In this document: in pieces, positions 1-9,310 of the stretch
Layout of the letters: each line of letters begins with the position of its first letter
How positions within the stretch are numbered: the stretch's first letter is position 1
Source: WHSV01 sp050694055
GTDB lineage: Bacteria; Actinomycetota; CADDZG01; WHSQ01
Direction of reading: 5' to 3'
Length of the DNA: 47,948 nucleotides
Assembly (NCBI GenBank): GCA_050694055.1
Contig: JBOGWX010000095.1
Location: forward strand, 1-47,948
Notes under the pieces: generated by a model
The model's input: only the letters and a program-made list of their open reading frames with translations
What the model was told of the DNA's origin: nothing
The model's database searches: none
Made by a program: the position numbers and the translations under genes

Positions 1-209
<209 letters not shown>

Positions 210-582
210 TCGACTGTGCGTTACTTCGAAGACGTCATATCTCGGATTTACTATTGAGTACGCAGTGCCTTATCGGCACTTTGTAGTTGTCAAAGGCTTC
301 GTGAACCATGGGCCTGCCGGCCCAGGACACTCCGTCTCTTTGACGAGGTCGCACTGATCTCCGATCCACCTCCACGAGGGAGGCTTCTCGGCAGGCACAC
401 TGTTTAGTTCTCAAGGAGCGGCGCTACCGGCTTTCGGGCAAACAAAAACGCCGGCGCAGCACCGACGTCGTCACAACTTCCTAGAGCTTCTCAACTCGAA
501 GGAGTTATAGGCGACTCCGGTCTCGGTTGCGCCCCCGGATGGGGCACTGCCAACGTTCCTGCAGCCCTATGGGCCGTCCCCG

Positions 583-612
583 AACATACCAGCGTTACGG
601 GCGCGTGGTCAA
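583..612 (-). promoter_or_regulatory. Probable rRNA operon promoter
   Basis: On the minus strand a TTGACC -35 hexamer (612-607) and a TATGTT -10 hexamer (588-583) are separated by 18 nt. It lies between the tyrS stop and the rRNA leader, in the only place able to drive the rRNA operon independently. Transcription would start near 576. Confidence 0.6.
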
Positions 613-691
613 ACACTGAAAGTTAGGAAAAGCTGCCGTAGTGACCTGCGAAATCACAATCTGCCCGGCGCCCGAGAGCTGCTCCCGGCCC

Positions 692-1909
692 TCACCCTCG
701 CAGGCGCACGAACCTCCGCTTGCCCACCTGGAGGATTCCCCCGCGCAGGTCCGAGTGGGGCATGCGCTCGCTCGCAACCGCCTCGCCGTTCACCCGTACG
801 CCGCCCTGAGCAATCAGGCGGCGAGCGTCCGAGCCGGACTTGGCGAGCCCCAGCTCGGCGAGCACGCGCGGCAGATAGACCTCGCGGCCATCGATGGCAT
901 CGCCTGGGATGTCCGCCTCCTCGAGTTCCTCGGGAGCCTCCCGGGCGCGGAACTGGCGGTCGAACGACGACTCGGCCCCCCCGGCGGCATCGTCACCGTG
1001 GTAGAGCGTCACCACTCCCGATGCGACCTCCCGCTTGGCCCGGTTCGCCTCAGGACCCCCCTCACGGCTGGCGGCTTCGATCTCGGCGACCTCGTCCGAG
1101 GTCATCGCCGTTGCCAGTGCCGCATAGCGCCCGATCAGCGTGTCGGGGATGCTCATCAACTTGCCGAACATCTCTGCCGGGGTCTCCCGGATGCTTACGT
1201 AGTTGCCCAAGCTCTGCGACATCTTCTGCACGCCGTCGAGTCCCTCGAGCAGCGGCATCGTGAGGGCAACCTGCGACCGTTGACCGTAGGCGGACTGGAG
1301 GTCACGCCCCACCAGGAGATTGAACAGCTGGTCGGTGCCCCCCAGCTCGACGTCGGCCTCGACCGCGATCGAGTCGTAGCCCTGGAGCAGCGGGTACATG
1401 AACTCGATCATCGAGATCGGCCGCTGATCCCTGAAGCGCGCGGAGAAGTCGTTGCGCTCGAGCATCTGGGCGATCGTGTAGTTGGCGGTCAGGCGCAGAA
1501 CCTCCCCGAGGTCCATCGGCTCGAGCCATTCCGAGTTGTAGCGGACCTCTAGGTAGTCCTCACTGAGGACGTCCAGCAGCATCGCGACGCACGCCTCGGC
1601 GTTGGTCTGGACCTCTTCCTTCGTCAGCCGGGGCCGGGTGGTCGACTTACCCGACGGATCGCCGATGCGAGCGGTGAAATCACCCATGATCAGAACCGCA
1701 GTGTGCCCCGCGTCCTGAAACTGACGCAGCTTGCGCAGCGGCACCGCCCAGCCGAGCGTGATGTCCTTGGCCGTGGGGTCGAGCCCGAGCTTCACCCGCA
1801 GGGGGCGACCCTCCCCCAGGCGCTGCTTCAACTCGTCGGCGACCACGACATGCTCGGCGTTACGCACGAGCACCTGGAACTGCTGCCGGTCGGCGGACGT
1901 CTCAGTCAT
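692..1909 (-). CDS. tyrS: Tyrosyl-tRNA synthetase
   Basis: Charges tRNA-Tyr with tyrosine in the cytoplasm. The 405-residue protein has the class I catalytic domain followed by a C-terminal S4 RNA-binding domain (about residues 340-400). The KMSKS loop reads KMSQS (229-233). The HIGH signature, normally H-x-G-H in this family, reads TLGW (51-54) inside a well conserved DPTAKDI...AVPLRKLRQFQ context, so both histidines are replaced. I checked the codons (ATC ACG CTC GGC TGG) and they are in frame. The domain layout is that of the TyrZ-like, about 400-residue branch. A TAACAT -10-like hexamer (1924-1919) lies 9 nt before the ATG and there is no Shine-Dalgarno, so it may be leaderless. Identity is firm; the consequence of the altered motif is unknown. 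Confidence 0.95.
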   Translation of the reverse strand: MTETSADRQQFQVLVRNAEHVVVADELKQRLGEGRPLRVKLGLDPTAKDITLGWAVPLRKLRQFQDAGHTAVLIMGDFTARIGDPSGKSTTRPRLTKEEVQTNAEACVAMLLDVLSEDYLEVRYNSEWLEPMDLGEVLRLTANYTIAQMLERNDFSARFRDQRPISMIEFMYPLLQGYDSIAVEADVELGGTDQLFNLLVGRDLQSAYGQRSQVALTMPLLEGLDGVQKMSQSLGNYVSIRETPAEMFGKLMSIPDTLIGRYAALATAMTSDEVAEIEAASREGGPEANRAKREVASGVVTLYHGDDAAGGAESSFDRQFRAREAPEELEEADIPGDAIDGREVYLPRVLAELGLAKSGSDARRLIAQGGVRVNGEAVASERMPHSDLRGGILQVGKRRFVRLRG

Positions 1910-1918
1910 GTGTGCGAG

Positions 1919-1924
1919 ATGTTA
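1919..1924 (-). promoter_or_regulatory. Candidate -10 element for tyrS
   Basis: TAACAT on the minus strand ends 9 nt before the tyrS ATG. No convincing -35 is seen. Supported mainly by position and by the lack of a ribosome-binding site. Confidence 0.3.
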
Positions 1925-1989
1925 GTGCCAGTTGTTCCCCGCCTGCGCGCGAGGACCGCGGCGCTCCGTAATACCGATCGACCCGAGGC

Positions 1990-1995
1990 TAGACT
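1990..1995 (+). promoter_or_regulatory. Candidate -10 element for the PBP gene
   Basis: TAGACT ends 9 nt before the ATG at 2005, and no Shine-Dalgarno precedes the start, so the transcript may be leaderless. I see no clear -35. Confidence 0.35.
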
Positions 1996-2004
1996 GAGCT
2001 GTCG

Positions 2005-4299
2005 ATGAAGTGGAGTTCCTCACCTAAGAGCGTCGTGGTCCTGGCAGCCTTCGGGCTGCTGGCTGCGTCGTGCTCGGAATGGGTCGAGGACCTGCCCGAG
2101 TTGACCAAGAAGGACCTGAAGTTCAGTCCGCCGGAGTCCTCGAAGCTGTTCGCCGGCGACGGGACGCTCATCAAGACCTTCCACGGCGAACAGAACCGCA
2201 CGGTCGTCGATCTCGAAGACATCCCGAAGCAGGTCCAGAACGCGGTCCTCGCGATCGAGGACCAGCGCTTCTACGAGCACGAGGGTGTCGATCTCAAGGC
2301 GATAATCCGAGCCGCGCTGGCCAACGTGGGGTCCGGCCGTATCGAGGAGGGCGGCTCCACGATCACTCAGCAATACGTCAAGCAGATGATCATCGCCCCC
2401 GGCGAGATCGCGGAGAAGTCCTACGAGCGCAAGATCCAGGAGGCCGCCCTCTCCCGCCAGATCGAGACCGAGCTCACCAAGAAGGAGATACTCGAGCGCT
2501 ACCTCAACACGATCTACCTCGGTCAGGGGGCCTACGGCTTTCAAGCCGCCGCCAAGGCCTACTTCGAGGTACCGGCTAAGGAGCTGAGCATCGATCAAGG
2601 GGCGCTGCTCGCCGGCGTTATTCAGCAGCCGGGCACCTTCGATCCCTTCAAGCATCCAAAGGCGGCCAAGAGGCGTCGCGAGGTCGTGCTCAACCGCATG
2701 GCGGCACTCGACTTCATCGGTGAGCGACGCGCGCGGAGGCTGAGCAAGAAGCCGCTGGGAGTCGTGAAGGTCGACGAGAACGAGAAGAACCGTTACCAGG
2801 CCGCGTACTTCGTCGACTACGTGCAGAAGATGCTGATCTACCATCCGCGCTTCGAAATGCTCGGCAACACCCCGGCGCAGCGCAACAAGGCGCTGTTCCA
2901 GGGCGGGCTGCGGATCCGCACGACCGTAGACCTCGGGATGCAGCGGGCGGCGGAGGAAGCGGTGAGCTCGATTCTGTACGACGCCGGCGATCCGCATGCA
3001 TCGCTGGTGGCGATCCAACCCTCGAACGGTCACGTGAAGGCCATGGTCGGGGGTCGCGACTACTTCGCCAAGAAGAAGGAGGTCAACGGCCGCTTTGCCA
3101 AGTTGAACCTCGCCATCCTCGGCGAGCCCGGTCTCGGTCCCAAGAAGTCGGGCCGGACCAGCGCAGGCGAGGGGCGCCAATCCGGTTCCGCGTTCAAAGC
3201 CTTCACGCTCACCGCGGCAGTCGAGCAGGGAATACCGCTGACTAAGACCTACAAGGGCGGCTCCTGCAGGGTCTTTCCCGAGATCGCCGCGTGGGCGAGC
3301 GACGAAGGGTTGTGCAACTACGAGGGCAGCGCCTACGGCCAGGTCTCACTCCTCGAGGCCACGATCAAGTCGATCAACATCGTCTACGTCGGTGTTGGAC
3401 TCGATATCGGAACGAGCGCCACCACCGAGGCCGCCGAGAAGATGGGCGTTCGCACCGAGCTGCTCGGGGTCCCGTCCGCGCCGTTGGGCACGAACCCCGT
3501 GAACGCCCTGGGCATGACCTCGGGTTACTCGACCCTCGCTTCGAACGGCGTCTATCACCCGCCGCTTGGGGTCACGCGGATCTATGACTCACGCAAGGAG
3601 AAAATCCTCTACCGGGCCCCCAGAACCCAGGGCAGGAGCGCCATCGAGCCCTCCACCGCCTCCATCGTGACGAACGCCTTGCAGCAGGTCATCACGAAGG
3701 GCACCGGCACCGCCGCCGCCATCGGGCGACCCGCCGCGGGCAAGACCGGGACCGGCCAAGAATACCGGGACGCATGGTTCGCCGGCTACACGCCCGACCT
3801 TGCCGCCGCGGTTTGGGTGGGATACCCGCAGGCCGAGATCCCCATGACGACGACCCGGATCGGCTCGGTCACTGGTGGTTCCTGGCCCGCCCAGATCTGG
3901 CAGTCCTTCATGTCCTCGGCGCTGGCGAACACGCCCGCGCGTGATTTCACCTCGCCGGCCGGGCTGACCTTCGCCACCATCGACACGCGCACCGGTTGTC
4001 TCGCCGGCGAATCGACGCCCTCGGAGTTCGAGTCCTCGACGCCGTTCACCCCCGGTACGGCCCCTACCGCCACCTGCGCTCACCGGCTCCCGCAACCAAA
4101 AGTCCCCGAGGTCTTCGGCTTTCCGGTCGCACGAGCCACCAACCTGCTCGAGGAGGCCGGATTCACCGTCACCGTCGAGAGGGAGTTCGACAGGACCTAC
4201 GCACCCGGGCGCGTGATCGCGCAGAAGCCGAACGGAGGCGTGCGCGCGATGGAGGGCTCGACCGTCACGCTGACCGTCTCGACCCGCACCAGGCGCTGA
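2005..4299 (+). CDS. Class A penicillin-binding protein (GT51 + transpeptidase + PASTA)
   Basis: Bifunctional peptidoglycan synthase acting outside the membrane: polymerises lipid II and cross-links stem peptides. The 764 residues hold a GT51 glycosyltransferase domain with the catalytic EDQRF motif (Glu85) and GGSTITQQ (116-123). A transpeptidase domain follows with SAFK (Ser395 nucleophile), SIN (456-458) and KTGT (580-583). One PASTA domain is at about 697-762. The N-terminus is unusual: instead of a long signal anchor there is a short hydrophobic stretch (about residues 9-22) ending LLAASC, a possible though non-canonical lipobox with Cys23, and the enzyme would then be a lipoprotein. It is divergent from tyrS and convergent with mpg, on its own transcript. 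It may correspond to the PonA/PBP1A group, but I assign no symbol. Confidence 0.93.
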   Translation: MKWSSSPKSVVVLAAFGLLAASCSEWVEDLPELTKKDLKFSPPESSKLFAGDGTLIKTFHGEQNRTVVDLEDIPKQVQNAVLAIEDQRFYEHEGVDLKAIIRAALANVGSGRIEEGGSTITQQYVKQMIIAPGEIAEKSYERKIQEAALSRQIETELTKKEILERYLNTIYLGQGAYGFQAAAKAYFEVPAKELSIDQGALLAGVIQQPGTFDPFKHPKAAKRRREVVLNRMAALDFIGERRARRLSKKPLGVVKVDENEKNRYQAAYFVDYVQKMLIYHPRFEMLGNTPAQRNKALFQGGLRIRTTVDLGMQRAAEEAVSSILYDAGDPHASLVAIQPSNGHVKAMVGGRDYFAKKKEVNGRFAKLNLAILGEPGLGPKKSGRTSAGEGRQSGSAFKAFTLTAAVEQGIPLTKTYKGGSCRVFPEIAAWASDEGLCNYEGSAYGQVSLLEATIKSINIVYVGVGLDIGTSATTEAAEKMGVRTELLGVPSAPLGTNPVNALGMTSGYSTLASNGVYHPPLGVTRIYDSRKEKILYRAPRTQGRSAIEPSTASIVTNALQQVITKGTGTAAAIGRPAAGKTGTGQEYRDAWFAGYTPDLAAAVWVGYPQAEIPMTTTRIGSVTGGSWPAQIWQSFMSSALANTPARDFTSPAGLTFATIDTRTGCLAGESTPSEFESSTPFTPGTAPTATCAHRLPQPKVPEVFGFPVARATNLLEEAGFTVTVEREFDRTYAPGRVIAQKPNGGVRAMEGSTVTLTVSTRTRR

Positions 4300-4325
4300 G
4301 CCGGTAAGCCGTCCTGGGACGACTC

Positions 4326-4928
4326 CTACCTGCGACGAGACGCATAGGGATGGCCCGGCACGACGAACCGCCACGGGGTTTCGTCGCCCTTGCCCTCGGC
4401 GAGCCCCACCCTGACCGTCTGCGCGATCTCACCCGCGCGATAAGCAGCGGTCAGCTCATCGGTGCCGAGGTGGAAGGGCCCTCCTCGTAGGAGGGTCGCT
4501 CCGTTGTGCTGCGGGCCTATGCCCATGGCCTGAGCGAGACGCGCCGGCCCTGACGTGAGATGACGGTCGTTGGTGACGGCGGGTCTGCGCAATCGCATCA
4601 CCTCGAGTCCCTCGAGGGGCTCGCCCGCCCTCAGCAGCGCTGCCTCGCACCGACCCTGTGGCGCGCAGACGACGTTGGCACACCAGTGCATGCCGTAGGT
4701 GAAGTAAACGTAGAGCCGTCCTGGGGGCCCGTACATCACCTCGGTGCGCGGGGTCATTCCCCGATATCCGTGCGAGCCGGGATCGATCACGCCCCGGTAG
4801 GCCTCGACCTCTACGAGACGCACCGCGGTGCGTCTCCCGAGGTCGTCGTGTACCAGGATGCACCCGATGAGGTCGCGCGCCACGCTCAGTGCGTCGCGAC
4901 GGTAGAAGTCGATGGTCAGCCGCTTCAT
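4326..4928 (-). CDS. mpg: 3-methyladenine DNA glycosylase (AAG/MPG family)
   Basis: Excises alkylated and deaminated purines (3-methyladenine, hypoxanthine) in base-excision repair. The 200-residue length is normal for the family. The core VEVEAYRG...DPGSHGYRGMTPRTEVMYGPPG is followed by YVYFTYGMHWCANVV. The Glu of EVEAY is the expected catalytic acid, and TSGPARL matches the family's SGPgkL block. The open frame continues upstream, but the conserved domain begins at the ATG at 4928, which overlaps the argF stop as ATGA and indicates translational coupling. In mycobacteria mpg sits beside tyrS; here the PBP gene lies between the two. Confidence 0.95.
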   Translation of the reverse strand: MKRLTIDFYRRDALSVARDLIGCILVHDDLGRRTAVRLVEVEAYRGVIDPGSHGYRGMTPRTEVMYGPPGRLYVYFTYGMHWCANVVCAPQGRCEAALLRAGEPLEGLEVMRLRRPAVTNDRHLTSGPARLAQAMGIGPQHNGATLLRGGPFHLGTDELTAAYRAGEIAQTVRVGLAEGKGDETPWRFVVPGHPYASRRR

Positions 4929-5854
4929 TGCTGCGCGAGCAGCCAGGCGAGCAGTGCCTTCTGGGTGTGCAGGCGGTTCTCGGCCTGATCCCATACCACC
5001 GAATGAGGTCCGTCGATCACCTCGGCAGAGATCTCCCGGCCGCGATGCGCCGGCAGACAATGCATCACCATCACATCGGGAGCCGCCATCGCCACCATCT
5101 CTGCGTTGATTCCGTAGGGCTCGAGCACCTGCGCTCGCGCCCGGGACTCGTCTTCCTGCCCCATCGATGCCCATACGTCCGTGTAGAGCACGTCCGCTCC
5201 GGCCACCGCTTCGGCAACGAAGTCCGTGACCGTCACCTTGCCTTCGGTGTGTGCGGCGATATCCCTTGCGCGCGCCACCACGGCGGGGTCGGGTTGGTAA
5301 CCCTCTGGGCTCGCCACGCGCACGTCCATCCCCATCTTCGAGCCGGCGAGAAGCAGAGAATGAGCCACGTTGTTTCCGTCGCCGACGTAGGCCAGAGAGG
5401 TCGCGCCTAAGCTCTCGCGCTGCTCAGTGATCGTCAGGAGGTCGGCCAGTGCCTGACAGGGATGGGAGTGGTCGCTGAGCAGATTGACGACCGGCACGGA
5501 TGCGCCGGCCGCGAGTTGCTGCAGGCGCTCTTGCTCGAAGGTTCGAACCGCCAGGGCGTCCACGTAGCGTGACAACACGCGCCCGGTGTCCGCGATGGTC
5601 TCGCCCCGGCCGAGCTGCAGCTCGTCGCTTCGCAACACGACCGCGTGACCGCCCATGGACGACACCGCCACCTCGAACGACACGCGCGTGCGCGTCGACG
5701 GCTTCTCGAAGATCAGTGCGACCTGCTTGCCATCGAGAGCACTCGCGTATTTCTTCGGATTGCTCTTGAGCCTGCCCGCCTCGTTCAAGAGTGCCTCGAG
5801 CTCCTCGTTCGAGAGGTCGTCGACCGACAGGTAGTCACGTTTGGGCACGGTCAC
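4925..5854 (-). CDS. argF: Ornithine carbamoyltransferase
   Basis: Makes citrulline from ornithine and carbamoyl phosphate in arginine biosynthesis. The 309 residues include the carbamoyl-phosphate signature FEKPSTRTRVSFE, the ornithine-side HPCQALADLLT motif, and VMHCLPAHRG with the HCLP loop, which separates it from aspartate carbamoyltransferase (pyrB, present separately at 38320-39282). It lies 16 nt downstream of pheT and overlaps mpg by 4 nt. In many Actinomycetota pheT is followed by argCJBDF-RGH; here argF is the only arginine gene of that cluster, so the others must be elsewhere or absent. Confidence 0.97.
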   Translation of the reverse strand: MTVPKRDYLSVDDLSNEELEALLNEAGRLKSNPKKYASALDGKQVALIFEKPSTRTRVSFEVAVSSMGGHAVVLRSDELQLGRGETIADTGRVLSRYVDALAVRTFEQERLQQLAAGASVPVVNLLSDHSHPCQALADLLTITEQRESLGATSLAYVGDGNNVAHSLLLAGSKMGMDVRVASPEGYQPDPAVVARARDIAAHTEGKVTVTDFVAEAVAGADVLYTDVWASMGQEDESRARAQVLEPYGINAEMVAMAAPDVMVMHCLPAHRGREISAEVIDGPHSVVWDQAENRLHTQKALLAWLLAQQ

Positions 5855-5870
5855 GTCCTTGTCTCGGAGG

Positions 5871-8258
5871 TCAGGCGCGGATCGTGGCCCCGGTGCGCTC
5901 CTGCAGCGCAGGAAGGATGCGATCGCGCACCGCCAGGGCCTCGTCGTCGGTCATCGTCTTGGTCGCGGCCCTGAGCTCGAGCGCGAAGGCCAGCGACTTC
6001 TTGCCCGCCTTTACCTGTTCCCCCCGGTAGACGTCGAACAGCCGCACGGAGACGACCTCGGGCGAGCCCGATCGCGCGATGACGTCGTGCACCTTGCCCG
6101 CCGAGACACCCTCGTCGACGACCACGGCGAGATCGAGAAAGGTGGCCGGAAGACGGGGCGGTTCCGTGATCTGGATTCGCTCGGGCAGCGCCTCTAGCAC
6201 CGGCGCCAGCGACAGCTCGAACGCGAGCGTCCGTTCCTCTACCTCGAAGCGGTGGCACACTTCGGGATGAAGCTCACCGACGGCACCCAGAGGCGTCGAT
6301 CCGAGGCTGGCCGTGGCACCGCGGGTGGGATGGAAGGGCATGCCCTGCGCGGGCGCGAAGCGGGGGGGGCCGAGCCCCAACCCCTCGAAGGTCGCCTCGA
6401 GCAGACCCTTGACCCCGAAGAAGTCCCAGGGCCTTGCCGCGCTCGTCCACTCCTGCCGGCGTCGCAGGCCCGAGAAAACCCCGGCGAGCACGAGTCCTTC
6501 CTGAGGCAGCGCGTCGTTCCTCGGCTCGTAGATCCGAGCCACCTCGAAAAGCGCCACCCCGACCGCGCGCTGCGCCCGGTTCAAAGCGACCGCCTTCAAA
6601 AGGCTGGGCAGCAGGGTCGTGCGCATCGCGCTCTCGCCCTCGACCATCGGGTTGGCGATCCTTACCATGCGGCGGGCGGGGTGGGCGACGTCGAGACCCA
6701 AGCTCTCGACGTCTCCGGGGGAGACCAGCGACGGTGTCACCGCCTCGTACACGCCCAGCCCCACGAGCACTTGCCGCAACTTTCGCTCGGCACTCTGCGC
6801 GCGTTCGAGTCCACCCGCTGCGCCCCTCGGAAGCGTGGAAGGAAACTCGTGGAAGCCGTGGAGCCGTCCCACCTCCTCGACGAGGTCGACCTCCCTGGTG
6901 ACATCGGGTCGCCAGCTCGGGACGACGACGTCCAGTGCACCGGTCGCGTCATCCACCTCGAACTCGATCGATCTCAGACGCTGGGCCTGTTCTGCGGCCG
7001 GGATGACGATGCCGAGCAACCTCTCGGTGTGCGACGGCCTCAGTCTGAGCTTGCGACGCTCGCGGTGAGTTGAGTACTCGTCCACGACGGTCGCGGAGAC
7101 GCGACCCCCGGCCAGCTCGCTCATGAGCTGCGCCGCTCGCTGTGCCGCCATGGGGACCATCTCGACATCCATGCCGCGCTCGAACCGCGCCGAGGCTTCC
7201 GTGCGCATGACCTGGCGTCGAGCCGTAAAGGCAATACTCTCTGGGTCGAAATAAGCCGACTCGAGGATGACCTCGGTCGTAGGATCGGAGACCTCCGAGT
7301 CCTGTCCCCCCATGATCCCTGCGATGGCGACCGCCCGCTGGGGGTCCGCGATCATGAGGTCGTCCGGATGCAGAGCGCGCTCCACCCCGTCGAGCGTCGT
7401 AAAGCGCTCGCCTCGCTGGGCTCGTCGCACAATGATGGCGCGGTGATCGATCTTGGCCGCGTCGAAGGCATGCAGCGGGTGCCCGAGCTCCAGAAGCACG
7501 TAGTTGGTTACGTCAACGATGTTAGAGATCGGCCGCACGCCACAGGCCAAGAGCCGCGTGGTCATCCACCGGGGACTTGGCCCGGACTTGATCCCCGCGA
7601 TGTAGCGCGCAAGGTAACGCGGGCAGCCGCGCTCATCGTCGATTCGAACGGTCACGGGGGAGCCGACGTCCTGCGCCGCATCCAGCCTGAGCTCCGGACG
7701 CCTCAGTGGCGATCCCGTCAGCGCCGCGATTTCGCGCGCGATTCCCACGACGCTCATGCAGTCCGGACGGTTCAACGTGATCTCGAACTCCAACAGCGTG
7801 TCGTCCAGCCCCAGCGCGGGCACGACATCGGCACCCAGTTCGACATCGGAAGGAAGCACCAAGATCCCCGAGTGATCCCGGGACACGCCCAGTTCGGCTC
7901 CCGAGCACAGCATTCCTTGTGAGACCTCGCCGCGAATCTTCCGCTCGGTGATGCTCATCTCCGGAAGCCGAGCGCCGACGCGCGCCAGCGGCACGCGGTC
8001 GCCCACGGAAATGTTCCTGGCCCCGCAGACGACTCGCTGCTCCCCGGTGTCGGTTCGCACGTCAACGAGTGTGAGCGTGTCCGCGTTCTGGTGCTCCTCG
8101 ATGTTGAGCACCTCGGCGACGACGACCCCGGATATTCGATCACCGGGAATGTTGACCGACACGACCTTCGTGCCCGAGAGATCGAGCATCTCAACCAGTT
8201 TGCGCGTGTCGACGTCGATGTCGACGAAGTCCTTGAGCCAGTTCAGGGTGACCTTCAC
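5871..8258 (-). CDS. pheT: Phenylalanyl-tRNA synthetase beta subunit
   Basis: Beta subunit of the tetrameric PheRS. The 795 residues have the N-terminal start MKVTLNWLKDFV, an OB-fold tRNA-binding EMAP-like domain (about 40-150), B3/B4 editing and B5 domains in the middle, and a C-terminal FDX-ACB anticodon-binding domain (about 700-795, starting PRLPATFLDLAVVVDEGV). The start is the GTG at 8258, preceded by AAGGAGGG, and it overlaps the pheS stop as GTGA; the frame runs further upstream but that part lies inside pheS. It is cotranscribed with pheS and followed by argF. Confidence 0.96.
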   Translation of the reverse strand: MKVTLNWLKDFVDIDVDTRKLVEMLDLSGTKVVSVNIPGDRISGVVVAEVLNIEEHQNADTLTLVDVRTDTGEQRVVCGARNISVGDRVPLARVGARLPEMSITERKIRGEVSQGMLCSGAELGVSRDHSGILVLPSDVELGADVVPALGLDDTLLEFEITLNRPDCMSVVGIAREIAALTGSPLRRPELRLDAAQDVGSPVTVRIDDERGCPRYLARYIAGIKSGPSPRWMTTRLLACGVRPISNIVDVTNYVLLELGHPLHAFDAAKIDHRAIIVRRAQRGERFTTLDGVERALHPDDLMIADPQRAVAIAGIMGGQDSEVSDPTTEVILESAYFDPESIAFTARRQVMRTEASARFERGMDVEMVPMAAQRAAQLMSELAGGRVSATVVDEYSTHRERRKLRLRPSHTERLLGIVIPAAEQAQRLRSIEFEVDDATGALDVVVPSWRPDVTREVDLVEEVGRLHGFHEFPSTLPRGAAGGLERAQSAERKLRQVLVGLGVYEAVTPSLVSPGDVESLGLDVAHPARRMVRIANPMVEGESAMRTTLLPSLLKAVALNRAQRAVGVALFEVARIYEPRNDALPQEGLVLAGVFSGLRRRQEWTSAARPWDFFGVKGLLEATFEGLGLGPPRFAPAQGMPFHPTRGATASLGSTPLGAVGELHPEVCHRFEVEERTLAFELSLAPVLEALPERIQITEPPRLPATFLDLAVVVDEGVSAGKVHDVIARSGSPEVVSVRLFDVYRGEQVKAGKKSLAFALELRAATKTMTDDEALAVRDRILPALQERTGATIRA

Positions 8259-9310
8259 GTGCCCTCCTTGAACTGCTCGAGAACCCTGAGGTCGTTGTCC
8301 CACAACATGCGAATGTCCGACACCCCGTGGGCCAGCGCGCAGATGCGCTCGACGCCCATCCCGAAGGCGAAACCGCTGTACCGCTCCGCGTCGTAGCCGA
8401 CCCACTCGAGCAGGTGAGGATCGACCATGCCGCAGCCGAGGATCTCTATCCATCCCTCTTGCTTGCACAGCCGGCAGCCCGCTCCTCTGCACTTGAAGCA
8501 CTGGACGTCGAGCTCCGCCGAGGGTTCGGTAAAGGGGAAGAAGTGAGGGCGGAGCCTGACCTGGAGGCTACGGCCGAAGATCTCGCGCGCGAAGTGCTCG
8601 AGACTGCCCTTGAGATCGCTCATCGTCACCCCCTCGTCGACGGCCAGGCCCTCTATCTGCGTAAAGCCACTGAGATGTGTGGCGTCGTGCGTGTCCCGCC
8701 GGTAAACGCGCCCGGGGCAGACGATATAGACGGGTGGGTCCTGCGCCTCCATAGTCCTGATCTGTACCGGTGAAGTCTCACTTCGGAGGACGACGTCCTC
8801 ACCCCGGCCTTCGATGAAGAAGGTGGCTTGGGAGCTTCGTGTCGGGTGACTCGCCGGCATGTTGAGGGCGTCGAAGATGTAAGACGACAGTTCGATCTCG
8901 GGTCCCTCGGCGACCCGGTAACCGAGCCCGATGAAGATGTCGACGATTTCCCAAATGGTCTTGGTCAGAGGATGGATCGCCGCCACCGGTGGTGCGTCTC
9001 CCGGAAGGGTCACGTCGAGAGCCTCGCGTTCCCAACGCTGCTCGGTCTCGGCTGCCTTGAAGTTCTCTTCCTTTGTCGCGATGGCCCGATTGATCTCCGC
9101 AGTCACGTCGTTGACGAGCCGGCCGAGCTCCTTGCGCCGTTCCTCGGACACGTCGCGCAGGCCGGATCGTGCTCGGCTCAGGGGCGCCTTGCGTCCCAGC
9201 ACCCTCACGCGCGCCTCTTCGAGAGTGGCCATGTCGCGCGTTCCGGCGATCGCCTCGAGGCTCTGCCTGCGCGCCTCCTCGAGGCTCTGCCTCACGTCGG
9301 CCTCGCTCAC
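8255..9310 (-). CDS. pheS: Phenylalanyl-tRNA synthetase alpha subunit
   Basis: Catalytic alpha subunit of PheRS. The 351 residues show an N-terminal coiled coil (about 1-90), then the class II catalytic core with motif 2 around RVYRRDTHDATHLSGFTQIEGL and motif 3 FAFGMGVERICAL. A four-cysteine knuckle, CFKCRGAGCRLCKQEGWIE, sits before the ILGCGMVDP block; this variant is known from many PheRS alpha chains. The start is a GTG overlapping the stop of the upstream histidine kinase gene as GTGA, and the gene ends in a GTGA overlap with pheT. That places all three on one message. Confidence 0.97.
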   Translation of the reverse strand: MSEADVRQSLEEARRQSLEAIAGTRDMATLEEARVRVLGRKAPLSRARSGLRDVSEERRKELGRLVNDVTAEINRAIATKEENFKAAETEQRWEREALDVTLPGDAPPVAAIHPLTKTIWEIVDIFIGLGYRVAEGPEIELSSYIFDALNMPASHPTRSSQATFFIEGRGEDVVLRSETSPVQIRTMEAQDPPVYIVCPGRVYRRDTHDATHLSGFTQIEGLAVDEGVTMSDLKGSLEHFAREIFGRSLQVRLRPHFFPFTEPSAELDVQCFKCRGAGCRLCKQEGWIEILGCGMVDPHLLEWVGYDAERYSGFAFGMGVERICALAHGVSDIRMLWDNDLRVLEQFKEGT

